DNA of 38,342 nt, taken from the NCBI GenBank assembly GCA_023145475.1, contig JAGLDR010000128.1, positions 1 to 38,342 of the forward strand, written 5' to 3'. Position 1 is the first letter of the stretch; each line of letters begins with the position of its first letter. The notes under the pieces are model-generated. The model had not been told where the DNA came from. It saw nothing but the letters and a program-made list of their open reading frames with translations, and made no database searches. Below are positions 19,925 to 27,943 of this stretch, piece after piece. Both the position numbers and the translations under genes were made by a program. Origin of the DNA: a bacterium (GTDB lineage Bacteria > UBP6 > UBA1177 > JAGLDR01).

Positions 19925-20410
19925 ATGAATGTAACAAACAGAGTAAAATTTGAGACAACAAAAGGTGATTTTATAATAGAACTGTATGGCGATAATATGC
20001 CTATTACCGTTACAAACTTTATAAAACATGTAGAAGCAGACTTTTATAGTAACCTTATTTTTCACAGAGTTATTAAGGATTTTGTCATTCAAGGTGGCGG
20101 AATGATGAAGAGTATGTTTGAAAAGAATAAACTTGATAACCCAATAAAACTAGAACTTGACCCAACTCTGAAGCACACAAAATATGTTCTTTCAATGGCA
20201 AGAACATCGGACCCAAACAGTGCAACAAGCCAGTTTTTCATCTGTACTGGTGATGTCCCAAGCTTAGATAACGCATACGCAGCCTTTGGAAAAGTTGTTG
20301 AAGGAACAGAGATTGTTGATCAGATTGGTGTCTGTGATACTCACTCAGTTGGCCATCATGATGATGTTCCTGTTGAAAAAATAGTGATAAACAGTGCGAC
20401 TGTTATCTAA
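19925..20410 (+). CDS. Peptidyl-prolyl cis-trans isomerase, cyclophilin type
   Basis: FYSNLIFHRVIKDFVIQGGG, SMARTSDPNSATSQFFIC, AAFGKVVEG. Confidence 0.95.
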   Translation: MNVTNRVKFETTKGDFIIELYGDNMPITVTNFIKHVEADFYSNLIFHRVIKDFVIQGGGMMKSMFEKNKLDNPIKLELDPTLKHTKYVLSMARTSDPNSATSQFFICTGDVPSLDNAYAAFGKVVEGTEIVDQIGVCDTHSVGHHDDVPVEKIVINSATVI

Positions 20411-20432
20411 TAATCTTTCAAGAGGTGTAGTG

Positions 20433-21389
20433 ATGAAGAAATTACTTATTCTTATTTCTGCTCTATTAATCGTTGTTTCATGTAACGATACGATAAAGCG
20501 AAACGACACCGCAAATAGTGCCGATAGTGCAAATACAGCAAACACCGCTGATAGTGCAGATACAGCTGATACAGCAAATAGTGCTGATAGTGCAGATACA
20601 GCTGACACAGCAAACACCGCTGATAGTGCAGATACAGCTGATACAGCAAATAGTGCTGATAGTGCTGATAGTGCAGACACAGCAAACACAGCTGACACGG
20701 CCGATACAGCTGACACAGCCGATACAGCAAACACAGCCGATACAGCAAACACTGCTGATACAGCTGATACTGCAAACACAGCTGATACCGCAAATACCGC
20801 AGATACAGCTGATACCTCAGACAGTGCAGATACTACTCCTGAGAATTGCACGATTGATAGTGATTGTGGTTCTGGACGAATTTGTGTTTCTGCAAAATGT
20901 AGCGATGGATGCACGAGTGATACAGAGTGCAAAACATACGGATATCTTCGTTGTAACAAAAAATTGGGTCGTTGTTTGAATTTGGCGGCATCATCTCAAG
21001 CGTGCTCTGAAAGTAAATGTCCCCAAGGATGTTGCTATTCTAATGCTGGTTTTACCGAACTAAAGTGTGAAGATGAAGCAAGTCTTGGAACCTGTGGTGC
21101 ATGTCCTCAAGGAGAAGTACTTCGTGGTGGAAAAGAGTGTGTCTCTGCTGTCTGCTCTTCTACAAATGATAAATGTTCGACATATAATGCTTCTGAGCCG
21201 CTTGCTGACTGTTTTGAATGTCAAATGGGAGCACTCATCTGCTATGAAAATCCTGATTGTTTTGGAACATTAGTTTTGCGTAGTGGGCCGATGGTCAACA
21301 GCAAAAGTTGTATTCCCGCAGGAGAGAGTTGCGAGATAGATTATGAGTGTTGCAGTGGACAACCATGTATTAACGGATACTGTTATTAG
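20433..21389 (+). CDS. Lipoprotein with (A-D/N-T/S)n repeat and Cys-rich C-terminal domain
   Basis: Start at MKKLLILISALLIVVSCNDT (lipobox VVSC), ~108-residue three-residue repeat, then CTIDSDCGSGRICVSAKC... Cys-rich region. Confidence 0.82.
   Translation: MKKLLILISALLIVVSCNDTIKRNDTANSADSANTANTADSADTADTANSADSADTADTANTADSADTADTANSADSADSADTANTADTADTADTADTANTADTANTADTADTANTADTANTADTADTSDSADTTPENCTIDSDCGSGRICVSAKCSDGCTSDTECKTYGYLRCNKKLGRCLNLAASSQACSESKCPQGCCYSNAGFTELKCEDEASLGTCGACPQGEVLRGGKECVSAVCSSTNDKCSTYNASEPLADCFECQMGALICYENPDCFGTLVLRSGPMVNSKSCIPAGESCEIDYECCSGQPCINGYCY
20511..20834 (+). repeat. Degenerate 9-bp tandem repeat GCN-RAY-WSN encoding Ala-Asp/Asn-Thr/Ser
   Basis: Direct reading: gcagatacagctgatacagcaaatagtgctgatagt..., ~36 units. 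Confidence 0.93.
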
Positions 21390-21397
21390 GTAAAAGT

Positions 21398-21547
21398 ATG
21401 GAATTTTTAAAAGATATTTGGGATTTTATGAGGGTGAGAAAGAAGTTCTGGCTCTTGCCAACAATCATCCTGATGCTTCTGCTTGGATTTATTATTGTTT
21501 TAGGCAGCGGCTCAGCGGTGGCTCCATTTATTTATACTCTTTTTTGA
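21398..21547 (+). CDS. DUF5989 family small membrane protein (49 aa)
   Basis: Manual translation MEFLKDIWDFMRVRKKFWLLPTIILMLLLGFIIVLGSGSAVAPFIYTLF*; matches the DUF5989 pattern (RKKFWLLP...GSAVAPFIYTLF). Below the ORF-track length cutoff. Confidence 0.85.
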   Translation: MEFLKDIWDFMRVRKKFWLLPTIILMLLLGFIIVLGSGSAVAPFIYTLF

Positions 21548-21556
21548 GAGGATGAC

Positions 21557-21922
21557 ATGAAACGAGAACTGCTCATTTCAACACTTGCTGTGTTGGCACT
21601 TGCTTTTTTGGTGGTCTATATACTTTTCTCTTTCAATTGGGCGCTCTACTGTGCTGTTGCCCTCCTTTTTCTTTCTCTGTTTGATAATCCACTTGCCACT
21701 CTTATCGCGCGCTCTTGGCTTGGGTTTTCCCGATTGATTGGGGCGATAAATTCAACGGTTATACTGACGCTCACCTTTTATCTTTTTATCTTTCCTATTG
21801 CGGTTCTCTATAGAGTTTTCAATAAGAAAAGGGTTCATTATTTCACAAAACGCTCGACAAACAGCTATTTTGTTGATGAACAACGCTCCTATACAAAAGA
21901 AAGTTTTGAAAGACCGTTTTAG
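21557..21922 (+). CDS. SxtJ-like membrane protein
   Basis: Small multi-TM protein directly after DUF5989; WLGFSRLIGAINSTVILTLTFYLFIFPIAVLYRVF resembles the SxtJ C-terminal half. Confidence 0.7.
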   Translation: MKRELLISTLAVLALAFLVVYILFSFNWALYCAVALLFLSLFDNPLATLIARSWLGFSRLIGAINSTVILTLTFYLFIFPIAVLYRVFNKKRVHYFTKRSTNSYFVDEQRSYTKESFERPF

Positions 21923-21924
21923 CG

Positions 21925-22857
21925 ATGTTTGTCCTTCCTGACCTCTCTTTTAATCGAGATTTTCACAAAGGCTCCAACAATTCATTTGTCAGGCAGCTTC
22001 TCTCTATTGACAATAGCGCATCAGAAGAGACGAGGCAGATATATGCAACAAATGAAAAAGAGGCGATTGTTCGCGAAAAACACCTTTCTGATGTTATCTC
22101 ATTCTTGCATAAAGAGGGCATCAGAGCAATTCCACTCAAAGGACTCTACCTTTTAAAGACTATTTTCAAGGATTTTCCTGGTCTTCGCACGATGGCAGAC
22201 ATTGATGTTTTAGTGGAAAAGAGAGATTTTTCAAAGTCAAAAAGGGTGCTTACAAAGTTTGGGGCACTAAAACCTTTTGCCGATGGACACTATTGTTATT
22301 CAAAGATATATCATGAATTTAGTGTGAAATATAGTGGATCAACCATCGAAATTCATCGAGGCCAATCGGTCTTTAATCTTTTTAAGATGGATTATTCCGA
22401 TTTTTTTAGGGAAGGGGAGAGCATTGTTGATAACTATGGTGTTGAGATTTTTCTCCCACCCATTGAGATGATGATAATTTTCTATATTGTACATGATTTT
22501 TCAGATGGTCTTTCATCAGAACAGCCTTTAAGCTATGAAAAGATGAGTCGAATGCTGACTCTCCTTCATAATGCTGACAGAATAAAGCTCACCTCTCTTG
22601 CAAAGAAATATGGAGTGAGCACCCTTCTCAATCTGTATGATTATATTTTGGGGAAAGTTTTTTTCCACTATTCGGCTGATACAGAAGAATCTTCGTGGTG
22701 GTTTTCAGCAATTATAGCAACAGGACTTGAGAGTCAACCGCTCCGATTCAGATACTCTGACACTCTTTTTAAGATGTTGATTTTCAAGGGGAATCTCATC
22801 AGGAAACTTCTCCCTCGAATATTCTGTTCCCCTTTTGACACTCTTTATAGATGGTAA
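21925..22857 (+). CDS. Nucleotidyltransferase family protein (NTP_transf_5/PF14907-like)
   Basis: GIRAIPLKGLYLLKTIFKDFPGLRTMADIDVLVEKRDF (PLKG and R..DIDVLV motifs). Confidence 0.75.
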   Translation: MFVLPDLSFNRDFHKGSNNSFVRQLLSIDNSASEETRQIYATNEKEAIVREKHLSDVISFLHKEGIRAIPLKGLYLLKTIFKDFPGLRTMADIDVLVEKRDFSKSKRVLTKFGALKPFADGHYCYSKIYHEFSVKYSGSTIEIHRGQSVFNLFKMDYSDFFREGESIVDNYGVEIFLPPIEMMIIFYIVHDFSDGLSSEQPLSYEKMSRMLTLLHNADRIKLTSLAKKYGVSTLLNLYDYILGKVFFHYSADTEESSWWFSAIIATGLESQPLRFRYSDTLFKMLIFKGNLIRKLLPRIFCSPFDTLYRW

Positions 22858-22859
22858 TA

Positions 22860-22887
22860 TTGTTAATTTTTCTGAGAAGCGTACAAT
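22860..22887 (+). promoter_or_regulatory. Putative sigma70-type promoter (TTGTTA-N16-TACAAT) for cvpA-apbE
   Basis: Hexamers with 16-nt spacing in the intergenic gap. Confidence 0.4.
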
Positions 22888-22918
22888 CAAGTGAGTTTTA
22901 TGTAAGCGAGGCTATAAA

Positions 22919-23377
22919 ATGGTTGTTGATATTGTTGTATTGATGCTGCTTCTTGGTGGTATGATTGCTGGGTGGTTTTCTGGAGGATTTAGAGAGGTAC
23001 TTCGTCTTTCTGTTCTTATCTTGCTCATTGTTATTTTTCAATTTCCCTCTGTGCAAGCTCTCTTCCCTAAAAGTAATGTTGGTGGTGTTTTGGTAAGCAG
23101 CATTGTTTTTTCTCTTGCATGGTTTATCATCTATCGACTGCTTTTTTGGATGTTAAAGGGGATAATTACCGCAAAAGAGGGCTCTCTTGGCAAGTTCAAT
23201 CAGAGTATGGGAGTTTTTTTTGGGTTTTTAAAGGCCCTGTTGATTACCGGACTTTTTGTCTATTTTGTTAATACCGCTTTTGCGGCAAACTATCTTGTTG
23301 AGTTGCGTCCAAAGTTCCAACGCTCTCATTTCTCGAATCTTCTTATGAAGAGCGTCAAGTATGTTACTAAAAAGTAG
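22919..23377 (+). CDS. CvpA family membrane protein
   Basis: MVVDIVVLMLLLGGMIAGWFSGGFREVLRLSVLI, four TM segments. Confidence 0.78.
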   Translation: MVVDIVVLMLLLGGMIAGWFSGGFREVLRLSVLILLIVIFQFPSVQALFPKSNVGGVLVSSIVFSLAWFIIYRLLFWMLKGIITAKEGSLGKFNQSMGVFFGFLKALLITGLFVYFVNTAFAANYLVELRPKFQRSHFSNLLMKSVKYVTKK

Positions 23378-24362
23378 TTTTTTAGCCCTTATTTTTCTTT
23401 TTATATCTAGTTGTTCTGGAAGAAATACCGTCCAATCATTTACCTTTACTGGCATGGGAACTCTTTTAACAGTTACCTATACCGGTCAAAAGAATATTGC
23501 AGTGGAATCAGAGATTAAGCAGAGTGTGGAGAATTTTGAAAAGCAGGTGAGTTACTACAAGAAAGGGAGTTTGGTCTCTCAATTTAATCGCTTGAAAAAG
23601 GAGAGTGAGCTTCTCGTTCCTCATTGGTTTTGTGAGCTTGTTGCCATTTCGTTACATCTTGGAGTAGAGACAGACAACGCCTTTGATATTACCTATAAAG
23701 CAAAAGGCAAATTGTGGGATAGTAAGAGTGAAACGCCACCAACAGACGAAGAGCTCAGACGGCTTTCGACTCTTGTAGGAGCAGATCTTGTAATCAGTGA
23801 CTGCAAAAGAAATATGCTCAAAAAAAAGAGGGATGCAGTCGTGATTGATCTTGGTGGTGTTGCAAAAGGATATGCGATCGATAGTGTCGGTGACTTGTTG
23901 AAAGAGCATAAAATAACCAATTTTATTGTTAATTTTGGTGGTGATATGCTTGTCTGTGGCAATAAAAATGGAAAAAAGTGGAAAATTGGTATAAAAAATC
24001 CTCTCAAACCTGGAGATTTTTTAAAGGTAATATCTGCAGACAAAATGAGCTGTACGGCAATGGCAACAAGTGGCGATTATGAAAGGTTTGTTGTTAAAAA
24101 TGGTAAGAAATATAGCCACATAATTGACCCAAAGACAGGGAATCCAGTAGATAATGCAAAAAGTGTAACCGTTATTGGAAAGAGGGCAACAGTAGTTGAT
24201 TTGTTAGCGACTGCTATCTCTGTTAATGTGGAAAAGAGCCATTTCATAAAAAAAATTATAGCTTCATTTGGCGTTGCAGTATATACTCTTTCTGGAATGC
24301 CTCCGAAGTGGCAGACGTTTGAGCCTCGTGAAAGGCCGACAACACACACTGAAGGTAGATGA
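23361..24362 (+). CDS. apbE: FAD:protein FMN transferase ApbE, lipoprotein
   Basis: MLLKSSFLALIFLFISSCSG lipobox; FTFTGMGTLLTV, VIDLGGVAKGYAID, NFGGDMLVCG, YSHIIDPKTGNPV, TAISV. Confidence 0.92.
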   Translation: MLLKSSFLALIFLFISSCSGRNTVQSFTFTGMGTLLTVTYTGQKNIAVESEIKQSVENFEKQVSYYKKGSLVSQFNRLKKESELLVPHWFCELVAISLHLGVETDNAFDITYKAKGKLWDSKSETPPTDEELRRLSTLVGADLVISDCKRNMLKKKRDAVVIDLGGVAKGYAIDSVGDLLKEHKITNFIVNFGGDMLVCGNKNGKKWKIGIKNPLKPGDFLKVISADKMSCTAMATSGDYERFVVKNGKKYSHIIDPKTGNPVDNAKSVTVIGKRATVVDLLATAISVNVEKSHFIKKIIASFGVAVYTLSGMPPKWQTFEPRERPTTHTEGR

Positions 24363-27025
24363 TGGAATGTGCCAGTTGTAAAAAAAGTGTTCCAAACAAA
24401 GGTGAAGAAACATGTCCTCACTGTGGGCAAGAGTTTGTAAAACGCTGTGATAAGTGTGGAATTCTCTATCCTGAAGATATGAATTTTTGTAACCAGTGCG
24501 GATCAAAGTTAGTTACTGTCCTCTTTGCTCTTGACGAAGATGATCAAATCGATATTGAATCGATGTTATCTGATGCCGGTGTTGTAGAGAACGAGAATCC
24601 TCAAGAAGTAGTCGAAGAGATTCCTAAAGAAGAGAAGCCGAAGAAAAAGAAAAAGAAAGGAAAAAAAGAAAAAAAGGCTGAATCATCAAGCGACACGATG
24701 ATGGCACCGCCGCCATCAATTGCTGGCGGTTCTGAAAAAGATTTTTCCTATGTTGATAAGATTGTTGGTGGTAATTTAAAAAAAGATGGTGGCAGTGTTT
24801 CAGAGATGGACTTTGTCTCAGGAGAGGCAAAAATAGAGGAAGGGTCAGCAGAGAGTGATGACGATCTCGATATTCCTATTTCCGTTGATGAGGTTCTGAG
24901 GAAAAATATTAAAGATATTCCACTTACTCCAGTTAGAAAGGCAACAAAGCGCACAATAGAGCTCTCAAATCTTGACGCACATATGAGTACCCTCCATGGT
25001 GATTCCTTTCTTCTTCTCCAAAACAGTGCAATAGAAAATTTGCAAAAAGGGAGTGGTGGGTTTTACTCATTTGAGGGGAGTTCAGGAGCAGGAAAAGAGG
25101 AGATAATCCAACTTTTCGAATCATTTATTGAGCAGACAACGCCAGAAAATATTACAGTGATTAGCAGCGAAGCAAGCGAATACGATTTTGATTATATGAT
25201 TTTCATCCACCTCTTACGCTCTCTCCTTAAGATTTCTGAACTAGAAACTGCTAGTGTCGCGAAACAGATTACTGCTCTTTTAGGCAAGACACTTCCTACT
25301 GGGAAGGTGAATGCTCTCGCCGCCTTGCTCTCTCTTAACTTCACCCCTCTTAATACAAAACTACCCAAAGATGATATTGATTATTTGATTAGTCATGTTA
25401 TTTATGCAACGGCAAAAAAACAACCTATTTTATGGTTTGTTCGTAATGCTTCTGCTATTAATAGGCGGACGATGAAGTTTTTTGTTCGTCTGAAGAAGGT
25501 CTTTAATTTTGTTCCTGTTGCCATTGTTTTTGTCTCTGCGTCAGAGGCAGAAATTCTTCATTCTGTTGATAGTGATCACCGATTTGAATTTAATGGATTT
25601 AGCAAAGATGTTGTTGTAAAAAAAGTAGAAGAGATGTTAGCCGTCAATAGATTACCTGTAGATATTGAAAAAGTGCTCCAGAAATTTAGCGGAAATCTTC
25701 TTGCATCGACGCAGATGATTGAGTTTTTGAAAGAGTTAAAATTAATATTTAAAATGAGAGATTCTTGGCGGTTTTCTAAGCTTCCTGAAGATTTTGTTGC
25801 TCCAAAAACACTCGAAGATGTTATTAATAACCGACTCTCTTTTTTGCCAGTGGAGTCTAGTCTGCTGTTGAGGCGACTCGTCCTGCTTAACCTTCATAGA
25901 ATTCCAATACGGCTCTATATTGCCATCTTTGGTGAAGAGTTTGATGAGATTCAGCGATTGAATGATAGTGGTTTTATTGCAATCACAGAAGAAAATATCG
26001 CCTTTCCCTCCCGTACAATCTTAAGCATTTTAAAAAAGAAAATGCGGATAGGAGAGGAGGAGCGTGCCTTTTATAGAATGGTTGTTGATAAAATTGCTCA
26101 CAATATGAATGAGCTTCCCGATATCAACACTCGTTGGTTGCTTTTAAGTTATATCAATCTCGCCGGAAGAATAGGTGTTGCTTACAATTCTTTTCTTTAT
26201 TCCTCTGCGGTTTATATGGAAAAGTTGGGCTTTTTTGGAGTTGCTCAACGAAGTTATCAAACAATTTTACAGTCATTTTCTGCCGATGATTTACACGATG
26301 ATATGTCGTGGCTTCTTAGTATTAAGAATGCACGATTGATGCGCTTTATAGAGAAGAAATGGGCGCGTACATTCTGGCAGAGATTACTTGATAAAGCTAA
26401 GAAACAGCAGATGATGCACATTATTTTACTGTCAGAAGGCAACCTTCTTCTTCTTGACGAAGAGCAGCTTGATTTGAGATTGCTTGTTGGAGTTATGAAA
26501 AAGATGCACGAAATTGGCTGTCTAGAAGATGAGCTTATACTGATAGATAGAGCCGTTGATATTCTATTAGAAAGTAACTCTTTGCAAGATGCCTACACTT
26601 TGGCACTGAGAGGGTATACAATTTTATATGATAGTTTGGCAGGTAATCAAGCGGAAGATCCTCAACAACTTCCTCTTTTTATTTACACGCTCTATCTGAG
26701 AAGTTCGTCTCAACTTGCTGAAGTATGTATTACAATGGAGCAGTTTGAATTTGCAACAAAGGTGTTGACTCGCTCGCTAGAGATGGCAAAAAATCGTAAG
26801 TCACATTATTTTGTGGCTAAAATTCTCTTGCTTATTGTCAAAATAAACTATTTTAGTGGTGGGAATGAATGGGAATCCTCTTTGAAAGAGGGTTTTGAAT
26901 ATGCGATGAAAGGTATGGAGTTTAAAATCCTTCGAGCATTTTTTCTCTTTTTAGAAGAAAATTCTCTTGAAGAGTTGGAATGGCTTGAGCCATATTTAGA
27001 ATGCAAAAATTGGCTCAACTTATAA
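24359..27025 (+). CDS. Double zinc-ribbon protein with Lys-rich linker, degenerate AAA/STAND-like domain and helical C-terminal region
   Basis: CASCKKSVPNKGEETCPHCG...CDKCGILYPEDMNFCNQCG; linker KPKKKKKKGKKEKK; FEGSSGAGKEEIIQLFESF at the P-loop position. Confidence 0.65.
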   Translation: MMECASCKKSVPNKGEETCPHCGQEFVKRCDKCGILYPEDMNFCNQCGSKLVTVLFALDEDDQIDIESMLSDAGVVENENPQEVVEEIPKEEKPKKKKKKGKKEKKAESSSDTMMAPPPSIAGGSEKDFSYVDKIVGGNLKKDGGSVSEMDFVSGEAKIEEGSAESDDDLDIPISVDEVLRKNIKDIPLTPVRKATKRTIELSNLDAHMSTLHGDSFLLLQNSAIENLQKGSGGFYSFEGSSGAGKEEIIQLFESFIEQTTPENITVISSEASEYDFDYMIFIHLLRSLLKISELETASVAKQITALLGKTLPTGKVNALAALLSLNFTPLNTKLPKDDIDYLISHVIYATAKKQPILWFVRNASAINRRTMKFFVRLKKVFNFVPVAIVFVSASEAEILHSVDSDHRFEFNGFSKDVVVKKVEEMLAVNRLPVDIEKVLQKFSGNLLASTQMIEFLKELKLIFKMRDSWRFSKLPEDFVAPKTLEDVINNRLSFLPVESSLLLRRLVLLNLHRIPIRLYIAIFGEEFDEIQRLNDSGFIAITEENIAFPSRTILSILKKKMRIGEEERAFYRMVVDKIAHNMNELPDINTRWLLLSYINLAGRIGVAYNSFLYSSAVYMEKLGFFGVAQRSYQTILQSFSADDLHDDMSWLLSIKNARLMRFIEKKWARTFWQRLLDKAKKQQMMHIILLSEGNLLLLDEEQLDLRLLVGVMKKMHEIGCLEDELILIDRAVDILLESNSLQDAYTLALRGYTILYDSLAGNQAEDPQQLPLFIYTLYLRSSSQLAEVCITMEQFEFATKVLTRSLEMAKNRKSHYFVAKILLLIVKINYFSGGNEWESSLKEGFEYAMKGMEFKILRAFFLFLEENSLEELEWLEPYLECKNWLNL

Positions 27026-27047
27026 CATCTCTAATAATCGAGGAAAC

Positions 27048-27076
27048 TTGACGCGGACTTTACTTTCTGATACATT
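27048..27076 (+). promoter_or_regulatory. Putative sigma70-type promoter (TTGACG-N17-TACATT)
   Basis: Near-consensus hexamers with optimal spacing upstream of 27107. Confidence 0.5.
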
Positions 27077-27106
27077 TTTTCAATCTGGTTTTTTACAGGG
27101 TGTGTG

Positions 27107-27943
27107 ATGAAAAGAGTAATTTTGCTTGTATTGGTTGTGCCACTTCTTTTTGTATCGTGTGGCATAGCACGAAGTTCTAAGTCCATCAAAAAGGCAAATG
27201 CGTTGCAACAAAAAGCTGTGAGAGCATTGGTCAAGTATGTTGGGAATGATTTGATTGTAGAGAACGGACCTCGTCCGACAGTCAAACCGAATGCTTTTCT
27301 GTTGATTAAAGATTTAGAAAAGCGACCTGTTTTCGTCTCGTATTATCGAGGGGAAGCTCTTTTAAAAGAGTCCTATACATTTGCTTCAAACGCAGGATAT
27401 GACTATGCGGTTAGGCTTGGTGATATGGCTTCTAAGAATTTTGAAGAGGTACTAAAGCAGGCTACGCCTAAAAAAGCTTCATCTAAGGTGATTGTACCTA
27501 AAAAACCTCTAGAGCCAAAACCTGCAGTAGCGCCACCTAAAAAGGCTGCGACGGCAGTAACGCCGGTACCGGTAAAGAAAGTTGAGCCAAAACCAGCACC
27601 CGCAGCAGCACCTGTGGCTCCAGCAAAACCAGCTGTAGCTCCAACACCGGCTCCGACTCCTGCTCCCGCTCCAGTAACTCCACCGCCAGCAAAAAAGGTT
27701 GAGCCAAAACCTGCACCAGTAGTAGCGCCTGCAAAAAAGGTTGAGCCAAAACCTGCAGTAGCGCCTGCTCCTGTTAAAAAACCTGCAGAGAAGAAAGAGC
27801 CAGAAGTTGCACCAAAGAAAGATGAAAAGAAAAAAGATGATAAAAAAGTAGATAAGAAAAAGGACGAAAAGAAAAAAGTCGATTATTTTGAACTCTACCA
27901 GAAATATCGCAAAAAAGAGCCCGCTAAGGAAGGTGGCAAATGA
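27107..27943 (+). CDS. Lipoprotein with Pro/Ala/Lys-rich repeats and K/D-rich C-terminus
   Basis: MKRVILLVLVVPLLFVSCG lipobox; repeated KKVEPKPAPA / APAKP units; KKDEKKKDDKKVDKKKDEKKK tail. Confidence 0.75.
   Translation: MKRVILLVLVVPLLFVSCGIARSSKSIKKANALQQKAVRALVKYVGNDLIVENGPRPTVKPNAFLLIKDLEKRPVFVSYYRGEALLKESYTFASNAGYDYAVRLGDMASKNFEEVLKQATPKKASSKVIVPKKPLEPKPAVAPPKKAATAVTPVPVKKVEPKPAPAAAPVAPAKPAVAPTPAPTPAPAPVTPPPAKKVEPKPAPVVAPAKKVEPKPAVAPAPVKKPAEKKEPEVAPKKDEKKKDDKKVDKKKDEKKKVDYFELYQKYRKKEPAKEGGK

Noticed and set aside
20345-20959. 204-aa minus-strand ORF (SAVSAVFAVSAV repeats), with 20452-20793 (-) and 20518-20979 (+)
   Set aside because: Shadow frames of the 9-bp repeat inside the lipoprotein gene; no start signals or plausible protein.
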